Part shown: piece after piece, positions 43,764-52,841 of the stretch
Layout: each line of letters starts with the position of its first letter
How positions within the stretch are numbered: the stretch's first letter is position 1
Source of the DNA: Shewanella mesophila
GTDB taxonomy: Bacteria > Pseudomonadota > Gammaproteobacteria > Enterobacterales > Shewanellaceae
DNA: 64,000 nucleotides
Assembly (NCBI RefSeq): GCF_019457515.1
Contig: NZ_CP080421.1
Span: 2,914,001-2,978,000, forward strand
Reading direction: 5' to 3'
The notes under the pieces: model-generated
Told to the model about the DNA's origin: nothing
Databases searched by the model: none
Seen by the model: the letters and a program-made list of their open reading frames with translations, nothing else
Position numbers and translations under genes: made by a program

Positions 43764-45569
43764 CTATGCTATAGCCAGCAATTGATTGCCAACGGCAACA
43801 GAGTCACCCTCTTTAACCCAAACCTGGCTGATCACGCCATCGGATTCAGCACGGATCTCAGTCTCCATCTTCATCGCCTCGAGAATAATCACCACATCCC
43901 CAGCTTTGACTTCATCCCCAGCAGCAACATTCACCTTAAAAATATTGCCAGATAACGGCGCACTCATCTTCGCTTTAATCGTCCCTGTTGATGCACTCAC
44001 AACAGGTTCTGGCGCCGCAAAAGGCACCACATTATCACTGGCTACGATTTGGCTAATATCACCACCAGGGGTGACTTCAACTACAAACGACTGGCCTTGC
44101 ACATTAACCGTGTATGTTTCTGCTCCGCCCGATGGTGCGCTGCTCATCTGCGCTTTAGCCTCAGTTTGGGCCGCTGAGGGAAGTTCAGGCTTAGGCTCAA
44201 AAGCATCAGGATTATTACGGTTCTTGAGGAACTTTAGACCAATTTGAGGGAATAAAGCATAGGTCAGTACATCGTCATCAACCTCTGATGCTAATGTTAT
44301 TCCCTCTGCTTTAGCCTTAGCACTAACCTCGTCGCGTAATCTATCGAGTTCAGCTTCCAGTAGATCAGCTGGACGACAAGTGATCGCTTCGGCACCGTTT
44401 AGCACACGCGCCTGCAACGAGGTGTTAACTGCCGCAGGAGTTGCGCCATATTCGCCTTTTAGTACCCCTTCAGTCTCTTTGGTCAGCGACTTATAACGCT
44501 CTCCTGTCAACACGTTAATCACGGCCTGAGTACCAACAATCTGTGAGGTGGGGGTAACCAAAGGCAGAAAACCTAAGTCTTCACGCACTTTTGGGATCTC
44601 TTCTAATACCAAATCCAATTTGTCTGCCGCGCCTTGTTCACGCAGCTGATTTTCCATGTTAGTTAACATCCCGCCTGGGACCTGAGCGCGTAAAATACGT
44701 GAATCAATACCTTTAAGTTCGCCTTCGAACGCAGCATATTTTTTTCTTACTTCGCGGAAGTAAGCCGCGATCTCTTCGAGCAACACCATATCGTAGCCAG
44801 TGGCTCTATCGGTATCCTCAACCATTGCAACAAGGGTTTCTGTCGCGCTATGCCCATAGGTTTGACTCATAGATGATATAGCGGTGTCGAGTACATCGAT
44901 CCCCGCCTCAATCGCCTTTTGGTAGGTTGCTGTACTCAGACCCGTTGTCGCATGGCATTGCATCGACACTATAAGATTCGTTTGAGACTTTAACTGGCTG
45001 ATCAGATCAAAAGCGTCAAATGGCTTGAGTAGACCCGCCATATCCTTAATGCACAAAGAGTGACACCCCATATCTTCTAGACGCTTGGCCATATCAACCC
45101 AAGTATCTAGCGTATGAACGGGGCTTGTAGTATATGAAATAGTACCTTGAGCATGACCACCAACATCGACAACGGCCTTAACGGCAGTTTCTAAATTACG
45201 CACATCATTCATAGCGTCGAAAATACGGAACACATCTACGCCATTAAGATATGCTCGCTCAACGAATCTACAAACAAGATCGTCGGCATAATGGCGATAA
45301 CCCAATAAGTTCTGCCCTCGCAGTAGCATCTGCTGTGGCGTATTTGGCATAACCTTCTTTAATTCTCTAATTCGCTCCCAAGGATCTTCCCCTAGATAGC
45401 GAATACAAGCATCAAACGTCGCTCCACCCCAAGACTCGAGTGACCAAAAACCAACTTCATCGAGTTTGGGCGCAATAGGAAGCATATCTTCAAGACGAAG
45501 ACGAGTAGCCAGAATAGACTGGTGTGCATCGCGTAATACGACATCGGTTAACGCAAGTGGCTTGCTCAT
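43764..45569 (-). CDS. oadA: oxaloacetate decarboxylase alpha subunit
   Basis: A 601-residue carboxyltransferase and biotin carrier. The N-terminal domain ([18 protein letters not shown]) transfers the carboxyl group from oxaloacetate to biotin; [12 protein letters not shown] contains the active-site lysine/aspartate block. A proline- and alanine-rich linker (about 470-520) leads to a C-terminal biotinyl domain with EAMKMETEI, the lysine that carries biotin. It converts oxaloacetate to pyruvate. It begins 19 bases after oadG ends. Confidence 0.97.
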   Translation of the reverse strand: MSKPLALTDVVLRDAHQSILATRLRLEDMLPIAPKLDEVGFWSLESWGGATFDACIRYLGEDPWERIRELKKVMPNTPQQMLLRGQNLLGYRHYADDLVCRFVERAYLNGVDVFRIFDAMNDVRNLETAVKAVVDVGGHAQGTISYTTSPVHTLDTWVDMAKRLEDMGCHSLCIKDMAGLLKPFDAFDLISQLKSQTNLIVSMQCHATTGLSTATYQKAIEAGIDVLDTAISSMSQTYGHSATETLVAMVEDTDRATGYDMVLLEEIAAYFREVRKKYAAFEGELKGIDSRILRAQVPGGMLTNMENQLREQGAADKLDLVLEEIPKVREDLGFLPLVTPTSQIVGTQAVINVLTGERYKSLTKETEGVLKGEYGATPAAVNTSLQARVLNGAEAITCRPADLLEAELDRLRDEVSAKAKAEGITLASEVDDDVLTYALFPQIGLKFLKNRNNPDAFEPKPELPSAAQTEAKAQMSSAPSGGAETYTVNVQGQSFVVEVTPGGDISQIVASDNVVPFAAPEPVVSASTGTIKAKMSAPLSGNIFKVNVAAGDEVKAGDVVIILEAMKMETEIRAESDGVISQVWVKEGDSVAVGNQLLAIA

Positions 45570-45587
45570 AAAAACTCCCTTCTCTTA

Positions 45588-45827
45588 CTATGCTTTTGCA
45601 CGATATTGATGAATAGCTGCGGTAATAGCGGCAACTACTTTTGGCTCAATGGTGTAATGCTGATTTGGTTCATCCACATCAACGCTAATCGGCACAGGTG
45701 TTGGGCCAAACTTCCACGCGACCAAATTAATGGCCAGAATGAGTATAGAAAGGAACATAAAAACCAACCCCATACCTAACACCATAATCATCAGCGCTTC
45801 TATTATCTGTTGAGCTATTGATTCCAT
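45588..45827 (-). CDS. oadG: oxaloacetate decarboxylase gamma subunit
   Basis: A 79-residue single-transmembrane subunit (ALMIMVLGMGLVFMFLSILILAINLVAWKF) that assembles the decarboxylase complex. The C-terminal tail contains IEPKVVAAITAAIHQYRAK, typical of OadG. It is first in the operon; its promoter region contains a PdhR-like site at 46015-46031. Confidence 0.93.
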   Translation of the reverse strand: MESIAQQIIEALMIMVLGMGLVFMFLSILILAINLVAWKFGPTPVPISVDVDEPNQHYTIEPKVVAAITAAIHQYRAKA

Positions 45828-46014
45828 ATCGTCCTCTTTGCCTAAATCAGTATGTTAAGACTACTCCCCAAAGGATCTTAGCCACACTATTTATTCATTT
45901 TTAGAGCAAAAAAAATCACCTCCAGTAATAGAGATGGCTTTGCTAAAAGATGAAATATTTCCAAAAACAGGGAAAACCATAACTAATCTATAACAAAAAC
46001 GCGAGCATTTTGTA

Positions 46015-46031
46015 AATTGGTCTTACCAAAT
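46015..46031. promoter_or_regulatory. PdhR-like operator upstream of oadGAB
   Basis: AATTGGTCTTACCAAAT matches AATTGGTnnnACCAATT at all but one of 14 defined bases. The core TTGGTCTTACCAA is the same as that upstream of aceBA. It lies about 190 bases before oadG. Confidence 0.7.
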
Positions 46032-46344
46032 TAAGCAAAACCAACTTGCTCTATCAAACAAATCTGCATAAAAAACTCAATAAACTGCAGATCATTCAAT
46101 TTTATAACCAGGAAAAGCAAAAATACAAAAATGGGAGTGAATTCCCCTGAAAATTGAGTTCCCAAAAAGAGACCAATCATTGTTGGATGAAAAACTATGC
46201 AACAGATATAACGCGTGTCACCTAGGTCAAATAGGCCACATTTCAACAAGAAACGGATGCCATATACCCTGTAGTAATAGAAATGCTCTACTCAACCTGT
46301 TTTTTGCAACTAATTAAAGACGAATGAACGATGGAATGCTTGCA

Positions 46345-46440
46345 GCCGCGGAAGCCATTCAACGTAGGAGTAGGAAGCTCAAAACATGCCTGAAAGGCGA
46401 GTTTTAGCGCTCTTGATGCTGATTAGTATTATAGTGGCAG
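46345..46440. repeat. degenerate remnant of the MITE-like element
   Basis: The segment GCCTGAAAGGCGAGTTTTAGC matches the reverse complement of the block at 10299-10340 inside the complete element, and CTGATTAGTATTA at 46421-46433 resembles its terminal repeat. The copy is shorter and mutated. Confidence 0.55.
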
Positions 46441-46514
46441 AGCGCTCACAACTAGAAATGTTAAATATCGCAGATATAAAAAAACCCATAACTATAAGTT
46501 ACGGGTTTTAATAA

Positions 46515-46606
46515 TGGCGGAGAAGGAGGGATTCGAACCCTCGATGGGATTTAAAGCCCATACTCCCTTAGCAGGGGAGCGCCTTCGGCCACTCGGCCAC
46601 CTCTCC
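46515..46606 (-). tRNA. tRNA-Ser (GCT)
   Basis: A 92 base serine tRNA with a long variable arm. The anticodon loop is CCTGCTAAG with anticodon GCT; the acceptor stem is GGAGAGG pairing with CTTCTCC, discriminator G, and CCA is encoded. It is identical to the copy at 47073. Confidence 0.97.
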
Positions 46607-46614
46607 GCATAAAA

Positions 46615-46691
46615 TGGTGCGCGTGGGAGGATTCGAACCTCCGACCGCCTGGTTCGTAGCCAGGTACTCTATCCAGCTGAGCTACACGCGC
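46615..46691 (-). tRNA. tRNA-Arg (ACG), copy 4 in transcript order
   Basis: A 77 base arginine tRNA: acceptor GCGCGTG with CACGCGC, anticodon loop CTACGAA (ACG), T arm GGTTCGAATC and encoded ACCA. Identical in sequence to the three other copies here. Confidence 0.97.
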
Positions 46692-46747
46692 AAAACTTTG
46701 CGTAAAACATAAAAAAGACGGAATTGACCGTCCAATTTATTTGAATA

Positions 46748-46824
46748 TGGTGCGCGTGGGAGGATTCGAACCTCCGACCGCCTGGTTCGTAGCCAGGTAC
46801 TCTATCCAGCTGAGCTACACGCGC
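46748..46824 (-). tRNA. tRNA-Arg (ACG), copy 3
   Basis: Same 77 base sequence and ACG anticodon as the neighbouring copies, 56 bases from the next one. Confidence 0.97.
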
Positions 46825-46858
46825 AAAACTAACACTTATTACACTTATAAATCATAGA

Positions 46859-46935
46859 TGGTGCGCGTGGGAGGATTCGAACCTCCGACCGCCTGGTTCG
46901 TAGCCAGGTACTCTATCCAGCTGAGCTACACGCGC
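46859..46935 (-). tRNA. tRNA-Arg (ACG), copy 2
   Basis: Same 77 base sequence and ACG anticodon. Spacer to its neighbours is about 35 bases. Confidence 0.97.
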
Positions 46936-46973
46936 ATCTTACTATCTACAATCTATTTTCCCGAAAAATAAAA

Positions 46974-47050
46974 TGGTGCGCGTGGGAGGATTCGAACCTC
47001 CGACCGCCTGGTTCGTAGCCAGGTACTCTATCCAGCTGAGCTACACGCGC
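46974..47050 (-). tRNA. tRNA-Arg (ACG), copy 1
   Basis: Same 77 base sequence and ACG anticodon. It follows tRNA-Ser after 22 bases in the transcript from the csrA side. Confidence 0.97.
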
Positions 47051-47072
47051 ACTTTATTTTACAGTCAAGAAA

Positions 47073-47164
47073 TGGCGGAGAAGGAGGGATTCGAACCCTC
47101 GATGGGATTTAAAGCCCATACTCCCTTAGCAGGGGAGCGCCTTCGGCCACTCGGCCACCTCTCC
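47073..47164 (-). tRNA. tRNA-Ser (GCT), first of the cluster
   Basis: A 92 base serine tRNA identical to that at 46515. It is nearest csrA, in the position of serV in E. coli. The transcript order is Ser, Arg x4, Ser. Confidence 0.97.
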
Positions 47165-47376
47165 GTTTTCTTGGCGCACATATTACTGTTTGACGAAAAT
47201 AAGTCAAACCATTTCTATGAAACAAATACCGTTTGAGCTGTTTTTAAGCAGTTATGACTCACAAAGACAAGCTACTGTGCGCTATATCGCCACAACGATT
47301 AAAAACCTAGCAATTGAAAACAAAAAAGTCAGCAACATGCTGACTCTTATAGATACTTCTAAACGAAAGAAGTCGC

Positions 47377-47574
47377 TTAAAAATTACCACTTTCAGAAGA
47401 ACTACCTGACTTCTCAGATTGAATACGTTGATAGATCTCTTCACGATGAACTGAAACTTCTTTCGGTGCATTAACACCAATACGAACTTGATTGCCCTTA
47501 ACGCCTAAAACGGTGACAGTAACTTCATCACCAATCATCAGTGTTTCACCAACACGACGAGTTAATATCAGCAT
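47377..47574 (-). CDS. csrA: carbon storage regulator CsrA
   Basis: A 65-residue CsrA/RsmA RNA-binding protein: [20 protein letters not shown], then [28 protein letters not shown]. It binds GGA motifs in mRNA leaders and controls carbon flux, motility and biofilm. The start at 47574 has AAGGAG six bases upstream; in-frame extension to 47613 is unsupported. The tRNA cluster follows it, as in E. coli. Confidence 0.97.
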   Translation of the reverse strand: MLILTRRVGETLMIGDEVTVTVLGVKGNQVRIGVNAPKEVSVHREEIYQRIQSEKSGSSSESGNF

Positions 47575-48112
47575 GTTTTGCTCCTTTAGTTCCAAATTCT
47601 GCTTATACGGCATTATTCCGTTATAGCCTTATTATACGGTCAGCTTAGTACAAATTAATAGTGTTCTGATAAAAAACACTTTCTAATAGCCCCTTTAATT
47701 ACTTAAATGTGCAGAATCTCGCTGTTTTTATGCAAGGAATCTTACCTAAGTGGACGATTATTACCCACAATAATTGATCGAATATTGATTTTATACAATA
47801 TTAGAGCCTGTTGACTTTCAAGGTTGTTTTGGCAGCCAATTGGTAGGTATTTATACAAGGCAGAAGCTTTGTGGTGTAGTTATTCTACACAAAAAGCAGA
47901 GAACGCAGTAGAAATGACCAACAAACGCTGCCCGAAGGGTTCGGCTAAAAACATTTTACTCCTTGTTCAGTGAGTTTTGCTTAGATCACTAGACTGCAAT
48001 CCACTCACCTCGATTAACACGTTTTTGTCTCGAACAAAATTCAACCAACAAAAATCAACAGGCCCTAATAACCTAAATAAGCTAGGAACTATCACCGCTC
48101 TGTTTTGAACAC
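47575..48112. other. csrA-alaS gap, no lysC gene
   Basis: This 540 base gap contains the MITE-like element at 47801-48067 and the csrA promoter. Many related gammaproteobacteria carry the aspartokinase gene lysC between alaS and csrA; it is not here. Confidence 0.5.
47801..48067. mobile_element. 267 bp second MITE-like element
   Basis: The left end TTAGAGCCTGTTGACTTT (47801-47818) is the imperfect inverse of the right end, AAATCAACAGGCCCTAA (48052-48068). The interior has no gene but holds a short inverted segment (GTGTAGTTATTCTACAC at 47873-47889). The same GCCTGTTGA ends, as I recall, recur in other Shewanella genomes. No target duplication is obvious. Confidence 0.65.
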
Positions 48113-48138
48113 AAAAAAGCGCTCTATGAGCGCTTTTT
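48113..48138 (-). terminator. terminator of alaS
   Basis: AAGCGCTC pairs with GAGCGCTT around a TAT loop, with A residues before and T residues after; 27 bases past alaS. Confidence 0.88.
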
Positions 48139-48164
48139 CTTCGATAACCTAGCTTGCCTTAAAT

Positions 48165-50786
48165 TTATAGACGTTCAGACAACCAAGGTAGTACTGACGC
48201 TAGCGCACTATCAAGGTTCGCTGGCTCGCTACCGCCCGCTTGTGCCATATCGGGACGTCCGCCACCTTTACCGCCAACTTGAGCCGCTATCATAGCAACT
48301 AGCTCACCAGCTTTAACTTTGCCGGTTAAGTCTTTAGTAACACCGACTATCAGATTAACTTTTTCATCACCTGCTATACCCAGTACAACAATACCTGACT
48401 GCAACTTCTGCTTAAGTTCATCTTGTAAACCTCTCAACGCACCGGCATCGATACCTTCAAGTTTTTTAACCAGCACCTTAGCACCAGCAACCTCTTGGGC
48501 CTCGCCCGCTAAGTCAGCACTGGTTGCCGCCGCTAGCTTATCTTTAAGCTGCGATAGCTCTTTTTCCAGTTGCTTACTCTTTTCAAGCTGCGCTTTAAGT
48601 TTTGCCACAACTGAAGCACTATCGCCCTTGAGTAGACCCGCGGCTTGTTCAAGCTGCGCTTGCTGCTCATTAACATAAGCGATAGCAGCAGAACCCGTTA
48701 CCGCTTCGATACGACGAATACCTGCGGCAATACCCCCTTCAGAGGTGATTTTGAACAAGCCAATATCACCAGTGCGGCCAACGTGAGTTCCACCACACAA
48801 TTCGATAGAGAAGTCACCCATGGTCACAACACGAACCTTAGAGTCATACTTTTCGCCAAATAGCGCCATAGCACCTTGGGCTTTGGCTTGCTCAATATCC
48901 ATCTCCTGAGCCTTAAGCTCATGGTTACGACGAATTTGAGTGTTAACTAAATCTTCAACAGTCTTTAGCTCGGCAGTATTAACCGCCTCAAAGTGAGAAA
49001 AGTCGAAACGTAATCTTTCAGGATCGACAAGCGATCCCTTCTGGCTGACGTGAGTACCGAGCACTTGACGCAGAGCAGCATGCAGAAGATGAGTCACTGA
49101 GTGATTAAGTTGAGTACGATGTCTCAGCTTCTTATCAACCGCTGCCGATAATTGTTGGCCTACACGAATAGAACCCGACTTAAGCTTACCAATATGACCA
49201 ACAGCCTGACCATATTTTTGGGTATCGCCAACAAGGAGCTCGACGCCATCGGCGCTTAACACACCTTTATCACCACACTGACCACCAGACTCGCCATAAA
49301 ATGGTGTGCTATCTAGAACGATCACCGCTTCTTGATCGCCAGCCAGCTCTGTTACCTCTTCGCCACCTACGTAGATCGCAACCACTTTGGCTTCGCCGTT
49401 TAAGTTGCCGTATCCGCAGAAGTCTGTTTGCTCGTCAATCTTAAGGCTACTATTGTAATCGGCATCAAACTGCCCCGCAGCTTGAGCACGGCTACGCTGC
49501 TCGGCCATTGCAACCTCGAAACCAGCTTCATCGACAGTAATGTCACGTTCGCGACAAACATCGGCAGTCAAATCAACAGGGAAACCGTAAGTATCGTATA
49601 GCTTGAAAGCCGTTTCTCCATCGAGAACGTCCCCCTCTAGCTCGCTTAAGGCATTGTCTAAAATGCCAAGACCACGCTCAAGCGTACGAGCAAATTGCTC
49701 TTCTTCCGCTTTCAACGACTTCTCAACGATCGCTTGGGTTTCAACTAACCCTTTAGCGGCATCGCCCATTACATCAATTAACGCAGGAACTAACTTGTAG
49801 AAGAATGACTCGGTTGCGCCAAGCTTGTTACCGTGACGAACGGCGCGGCGAATAATACGACGTAATACATAACCTCGACCTTCGTTCGACGGCATGACAC
49901 CATCGGCAATCAAAAACGCACAAGAACGAATATGATCGGCAATAACCCGTAGTGATTTATTTTCTAAATCAGTAACGCCAAGAATTTCAGCGGCTTTTTT
50001 GATTAATGCTTGAAAGATATCAATCTCGTAGTTTGAATGAACGCCTTGTAAAATAGCAGCAATGCGCTCAATTCCCATTCCTGTATCGACTGATGGCTTA
50101 GGGAGTGGGTCCATCGTTCCGTCGGCTTGACGGTTGTACTGCATAAATACGATGTTCCAGATCTCAATAAATCTATCACCATCTTCTTCAGGCGTCCCAG
50201 GGCGACCACCCCAAATATGATCGCCATGATCATAAAAAATTTCAGAACAAGGACCACAAGGGCCCGTGTCGCCCATTTGCCAGAAGTTATCTGACGCATA
50301 CGCAGCGCCTTTGTTATCACCGATACGGATGATATTCTCCGCAGCGACGCCGATCTCTTTATTCCAGATCTCAAACGCTTCATCGTCGGTTTCATAGATA
50401 GTGACGCACAGACGTTCTTTCGGCAGCTTTAGCTCTTCAGTCAAAAAGGTCCAAGCAAAACGAATCGCATCTTGCTTAAAATAGTCACCGAAGCTGAAAT
50501 TACCGAGCATTTCGAAAAAAGTATGGTGACGTGCGGTATAACCCACATTATCTAAGTCATTATGTTTACCGCCGGCGCGAACACAACGTTGCGAGGTTGT
50601 CGCTCTGGTATAATCACGCTTGTCTTCGCCAAGAAAGACATCTTTAAACTGGTTCATACCAGCGTTGGTGAACAACAAGGTTGGATCATTACCAGGTACC
50701 AGTGAACTGCTGTCCACGACCTGATGACTGTTTCTGCGGAAGAACTCCAAGAAAGCACTTCTCAGCGCTGCAGTGGTTTGATACAT
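48165..50786 (-). CDS. alaS: alanyl-tRNA synthetase
   Basis: The 873-residue class II synthetase. Motif 2/3 elements ([33 protein letters not shown]) are in the N-terminal catalytic half. The editing domain has the HxxxH block [17 protein letters not shown] and the cysteine-containing [13 protein letters not shown], and the C-terminal C-Ala domain ends in MAQAGGSEP. It follows recX by about 200 bases on the same strand, with its own terminator. Confidence 0.97.
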   Translation of the reverse strand: MYQTTAALRSAFLEFFRRNSHQVVDSSSLVPGNDPTLLFTNAGMNQFKDVFLGEDKRDYTRATTSQRCVRAGGKHNDLDNVGYTARHHTFFEMLGNFSFGDYFKQDAIRFAWTFLTEELKLPKERLCVTIYETDDEAFEIWNKEIGVAAENIIRIGDNKGAAYASDNFWQMGDTGPCGPCSEIFYDHGDHIWGGRPGTPEEDGDRFIEIWNIVFMQYNRQADGTMDPLPKPSVDTGMGIERIAAILQGVHSNYEIDIFQALIKKAAEILGVTDLENKSLRVIADHIRSCAFLIADGVMPSNEGRGYVLRRIIRRAVRHGNKLGATESFFYKLVPALIDVMGDAAKGLVETQAIVEKSLKAEEEQFARTLERGLGILDNALSELEGDVLDGETAFKLYDTYGFPVDLTADVCRERDITVDEAGFEVAMAEQRSRAQAAGQFDADYNSSLKIDEQTDFCGYGNLNGEAKVVAIYVGGEEVTELAGDQEAVIVLDSTPFYGESGGQCGDKGVLSADGVELLVGDTQKYGQAVGHIGKLKSGSIRVGQQLSAAVDKKLRHRTQLNHSVTHLLHAALRQVLGTHVSQKGSLVDPERLRFDFSHFEAVNTAELKTVEDLVNTQIRRNHELKAQEMDIEQAKAQGAMALFGEKYDSKVRVVTMGDFSIELCGGTHVGRTGDIGLFKITSEGGIAAGIRRIEAVTGSAAIAYVNEQQAQLEQAAGLLKGDSASVVAKLKAQLEKSKQLEKELSQLKDKLAAATSADLAGEAQEVAGAKVLVKKLEGIDAGALRGLQDELKQKLQSGIVVLGIAGDEKVNLIVGVTKDLTGKVKAGELVAMIAAQVGGKGGGRPDMAQAGGSEPANLDSALASVLPWLSERL

Positions 50787-50987
50787 GAAATTATCCTGAA
50801 TTAGATTATATTCTCAGTGACATTTAAGCGTTCACCGATACTCTAGTTAGCCCAACATTATAAGCAGTCTGTTGTTGAACAACCAGAGGTTTAGCCGAGG
50901 ATAGTAAAAGAAACCGAAAAATAACGGGGAAAAATAAACAGGAATTAAATAGTTTAGTAAAACGAAGAGCCCATAGGCCAATGGATC

Positions 50988-51434
50988 TTAGTCGACTTCA
51001 ACCTCTAATGCATAAGCCACTTGTTCGTAAGTAAAACCCTGAGCAAGTAAATAGCGAGTTCTGCGGGCCCTCTCTTTCTGATCCGCAATAGCACCGCTAC
51101 TAGCAAACTTTTTATCGGCTTTTGACCTTGCCAACTCAAACCAATCACAGCCACTATTATTGAGCGCCGTTTCAATCGTCTCTTTGGATAATCCCTTCTG
51201 CGCCATCGACTGACGAATCCGATTATGTCCGTGCCCTTTGCTGATATGAGATCGCAATAAAAGCGCAGCAAAGCGCTGATCATCGAGATATCCATTATCA
51301 ACACAGCGATCTAACACGGGGTCGATTTCAGTCAGCTCAAAGCCCTTCTGTATCAGCTTGGTTTTTATTTGATGGCGGGAATAGTCGCGGCGGGCAAGTA
51401 GCCCAACCGCGATATGCATAGCAGAAGTTGTCAT
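50988..51434 (-). CDS. recX: RecA regulator RecX
   Basis: A 148-residue helical repeat protein that inhibits RecA filaments. The pattern HIAVGLLARRDYSRHQIKTKLIQKGF, and the repeated RSKADKKF and YLLAQGFTYEQVAYAL segments, match RecX. It begins 13 bases after recA ends, so it is co-transcribed from the LexA-controlled promoter. Confidence 0.95.
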   Translation of the reverse strand: MTTSAMHIAVGLLARRDYSRHQIKTKLIQKGFELTEIDPVLDRCVDNGYLDDQRFAALLLRSHISKGHGHNRIRQSMAQKGLSKETIETALNNSGCDWFELARSKADKKFASSGAIADQKERARRTRYLLAQGFTYEQVAYALEVEVD

Positions 51435-51447
51435 AACAAGTTAAAAC

Positions 51448-52509
51448 TTAAAACACTTCGCCTGTTTCTAGGTCGATATTTTCATCACTGACCGCTGATT
51501 CAACGGCAACTTTAGGTCCGCTCAACAACATGGTGCGTAACGCCGTATCAATTTCTGCAGCAATTTCTGGATTATCAGTTAAGAACTTACCAGCATTAGC
51601 ACGACCTTGACCAATTTTGTCACCTTTATAGCTATACCAAGCACCCGCTTTTTCAATCAGCTTATGCGCGACACCTAAATCGACAAGCTCACCAGTACGG
51701 TTAATCCCCTGTCCATATAGTATTTGGAATTCCGCTTGTTTAAATGGTGCTGCAATCTTATTTTTAACTACTTTTACGCGAGTTTCGTTACCGATAACTT
51801 CTTCTCGGTCTTTAATCGCACCAGTACGGCGAATATCTAAACGAACAGAGGCATAGAATTTAAGCGCATTACCACCAGTGGTTGTTTCAGGGTTACCAAA
51901 CATCACACCAATCTTCATACGAATCTGGTTAATGAAGATAAGCAATGTGTTCGATTGCTTAAGGTTACCCGCTAGCTTACGCATTGCTTGGCTCATCATA
52001 CGCGCCGCTAAGCCCATGTGAGAATCACCAATTTCCCCTTCAATCTCTGCCTTTGGTGTCAACGCTGCAACAGAATCGACAATAATTACATCGACCGCAC
52101 CGCTACGCGTTAGCGCATCACAAATCTCAAGCGCCTGTTCACCTGTATCTGGTTGAGAACAGAGAAGGTTATCAATATCAACGCCAAGCTTTTGCGCGTA
52201 AATAGGGTCAAGTGCATGCTCTGCATCGATAAAGGCACAGACTTTACCATCACGCTGGGCCGCTGCGATCACTTCAAGAGTTAGTGTGGTTTTACCCGAC
52301 GACTCAGGGCCATAAATTTCAACAATACGTCCTAGTGGCAAACCACCAGCACCAAGTGCAACATCTAATGATAGAGAGCCAGTAGAGATAGTCTCAACAT
52401 CCATAGAACGGTTTTCACCTAACTTCATGATGGATCCCTTACCAAATTGTTTCTCAATTTGACCAAGAACCGCGTTAAGGGCTTTCTCTTTATTTGCATC
52501 TATCTTCAT
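51448..52509 (-). CDS. recA: RecA recombinase
   Basis: The 353-residue recombinase with Walker [10 protein letters not shown], Walker [14 protein letters not shown], and the signature [14 protein letters not shown]. It filaments on single-stranded DNA and stimulates LexA self-cleavage. A LexA box lies 108 bases upstream. The C-terminus is acidic as usual. Confidence 0.98.
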   Translation of the reverse strand: MKIDANKEKALNAVLGQIEKQFGKGSIMKLGENRSMDVETISTGSLSLDVALGAGGLPLGRIVEIYGPESSGKTTLTLEVIAAAQRDGKVCAFIDAEHALDPIYAQKLGVDIDNLLCSQPDTGEQALEICDALTRSGAVDVIIVDSVAALTPKAEIEGEIGDSHMGLAARMMSQAMRKLAGNLKQSNTLLIFINQIRMKIGVMFGNPETTTGGNALKFYASVRLDIRRTGAIKDREEVIGNETRVKVVKNKIAAPFKQAEFQILYGQGINRTGELVDLGVAHKLIEKAGAWYSYKGDKIGQGRANAGKFLTDNPEIAAEIDTALRTMLLSGPKVAVESAVSDENIDLETGEVF

Positions 52510-52616
52510 TGTATTGTCCTCTCAATCACAGACGCTGCGCTGTGGTAAATCCGTTAGGATAAAGCGAGTCGTTTAAAATTCACGCAACGCCTTATGTCTC
52601 AATATGCAAACTAGTA

Positions 52617-52636
52617 TACTGTACAATCATACAGTA
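52617..52636. promoter_or_regulatory. LexA box upstream of recA
   Basis: TACTGTACAATCATACAGTA matches the consensus TACTGTATATATATACAGTA, with both CTGT and ACAG halves intact. It sits in the recA-mutS intergenic region. Confidence 0.9.
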
Positions 52637-52841
52637 TCAAGTGCTGTTGATGATTATTTTTTATCAACTTTAAAACAAGCACTTACTCATAGGTTGAAAT
52701 TGATCGTTGCTAAATCACACAATTAATAGCCATAAATCATTACCCAGGTTAAATTTATTGTTAATATTGGCGACATCATTTTTATCGTAATCTTGGCGTT
52801 ATTACACTGAGAATTATTTTGCAGGATACCTTGGTCATTTC

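Larger units (their letters stand above)
45828..46514. other. gap between oadG and the tRNA cluster
   Basis: About 690 bases without a believable gene. It contains the oadGAB promoter region with a PdhR-like site and a degenerate repeat remnant at 46345-46440. Confidence 0.5.

Noticed and set aside
46031..46249. Minus-strand frame of 72 codons in the oadG-tRNA gap
   Set aside because: It overlaps the PdhR-like site and has an amino acid mix atypical for real proteins; no ribosome site.
46973..47236. Plus-strand frame overlapping the tRNA-Arg and tRNA-Ser genes
   Set aside because: It reads the antisense of tRNA sequence; such frames (VRVGGFEPPTAWF-type) are well-known false genes.
47190..47474. 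Plus-strand frame of 94 codons overlapping csrA
   Set aside because: It covers the antisense of the csrA 3' half and the tRNA spacer and has no recognisable domain.
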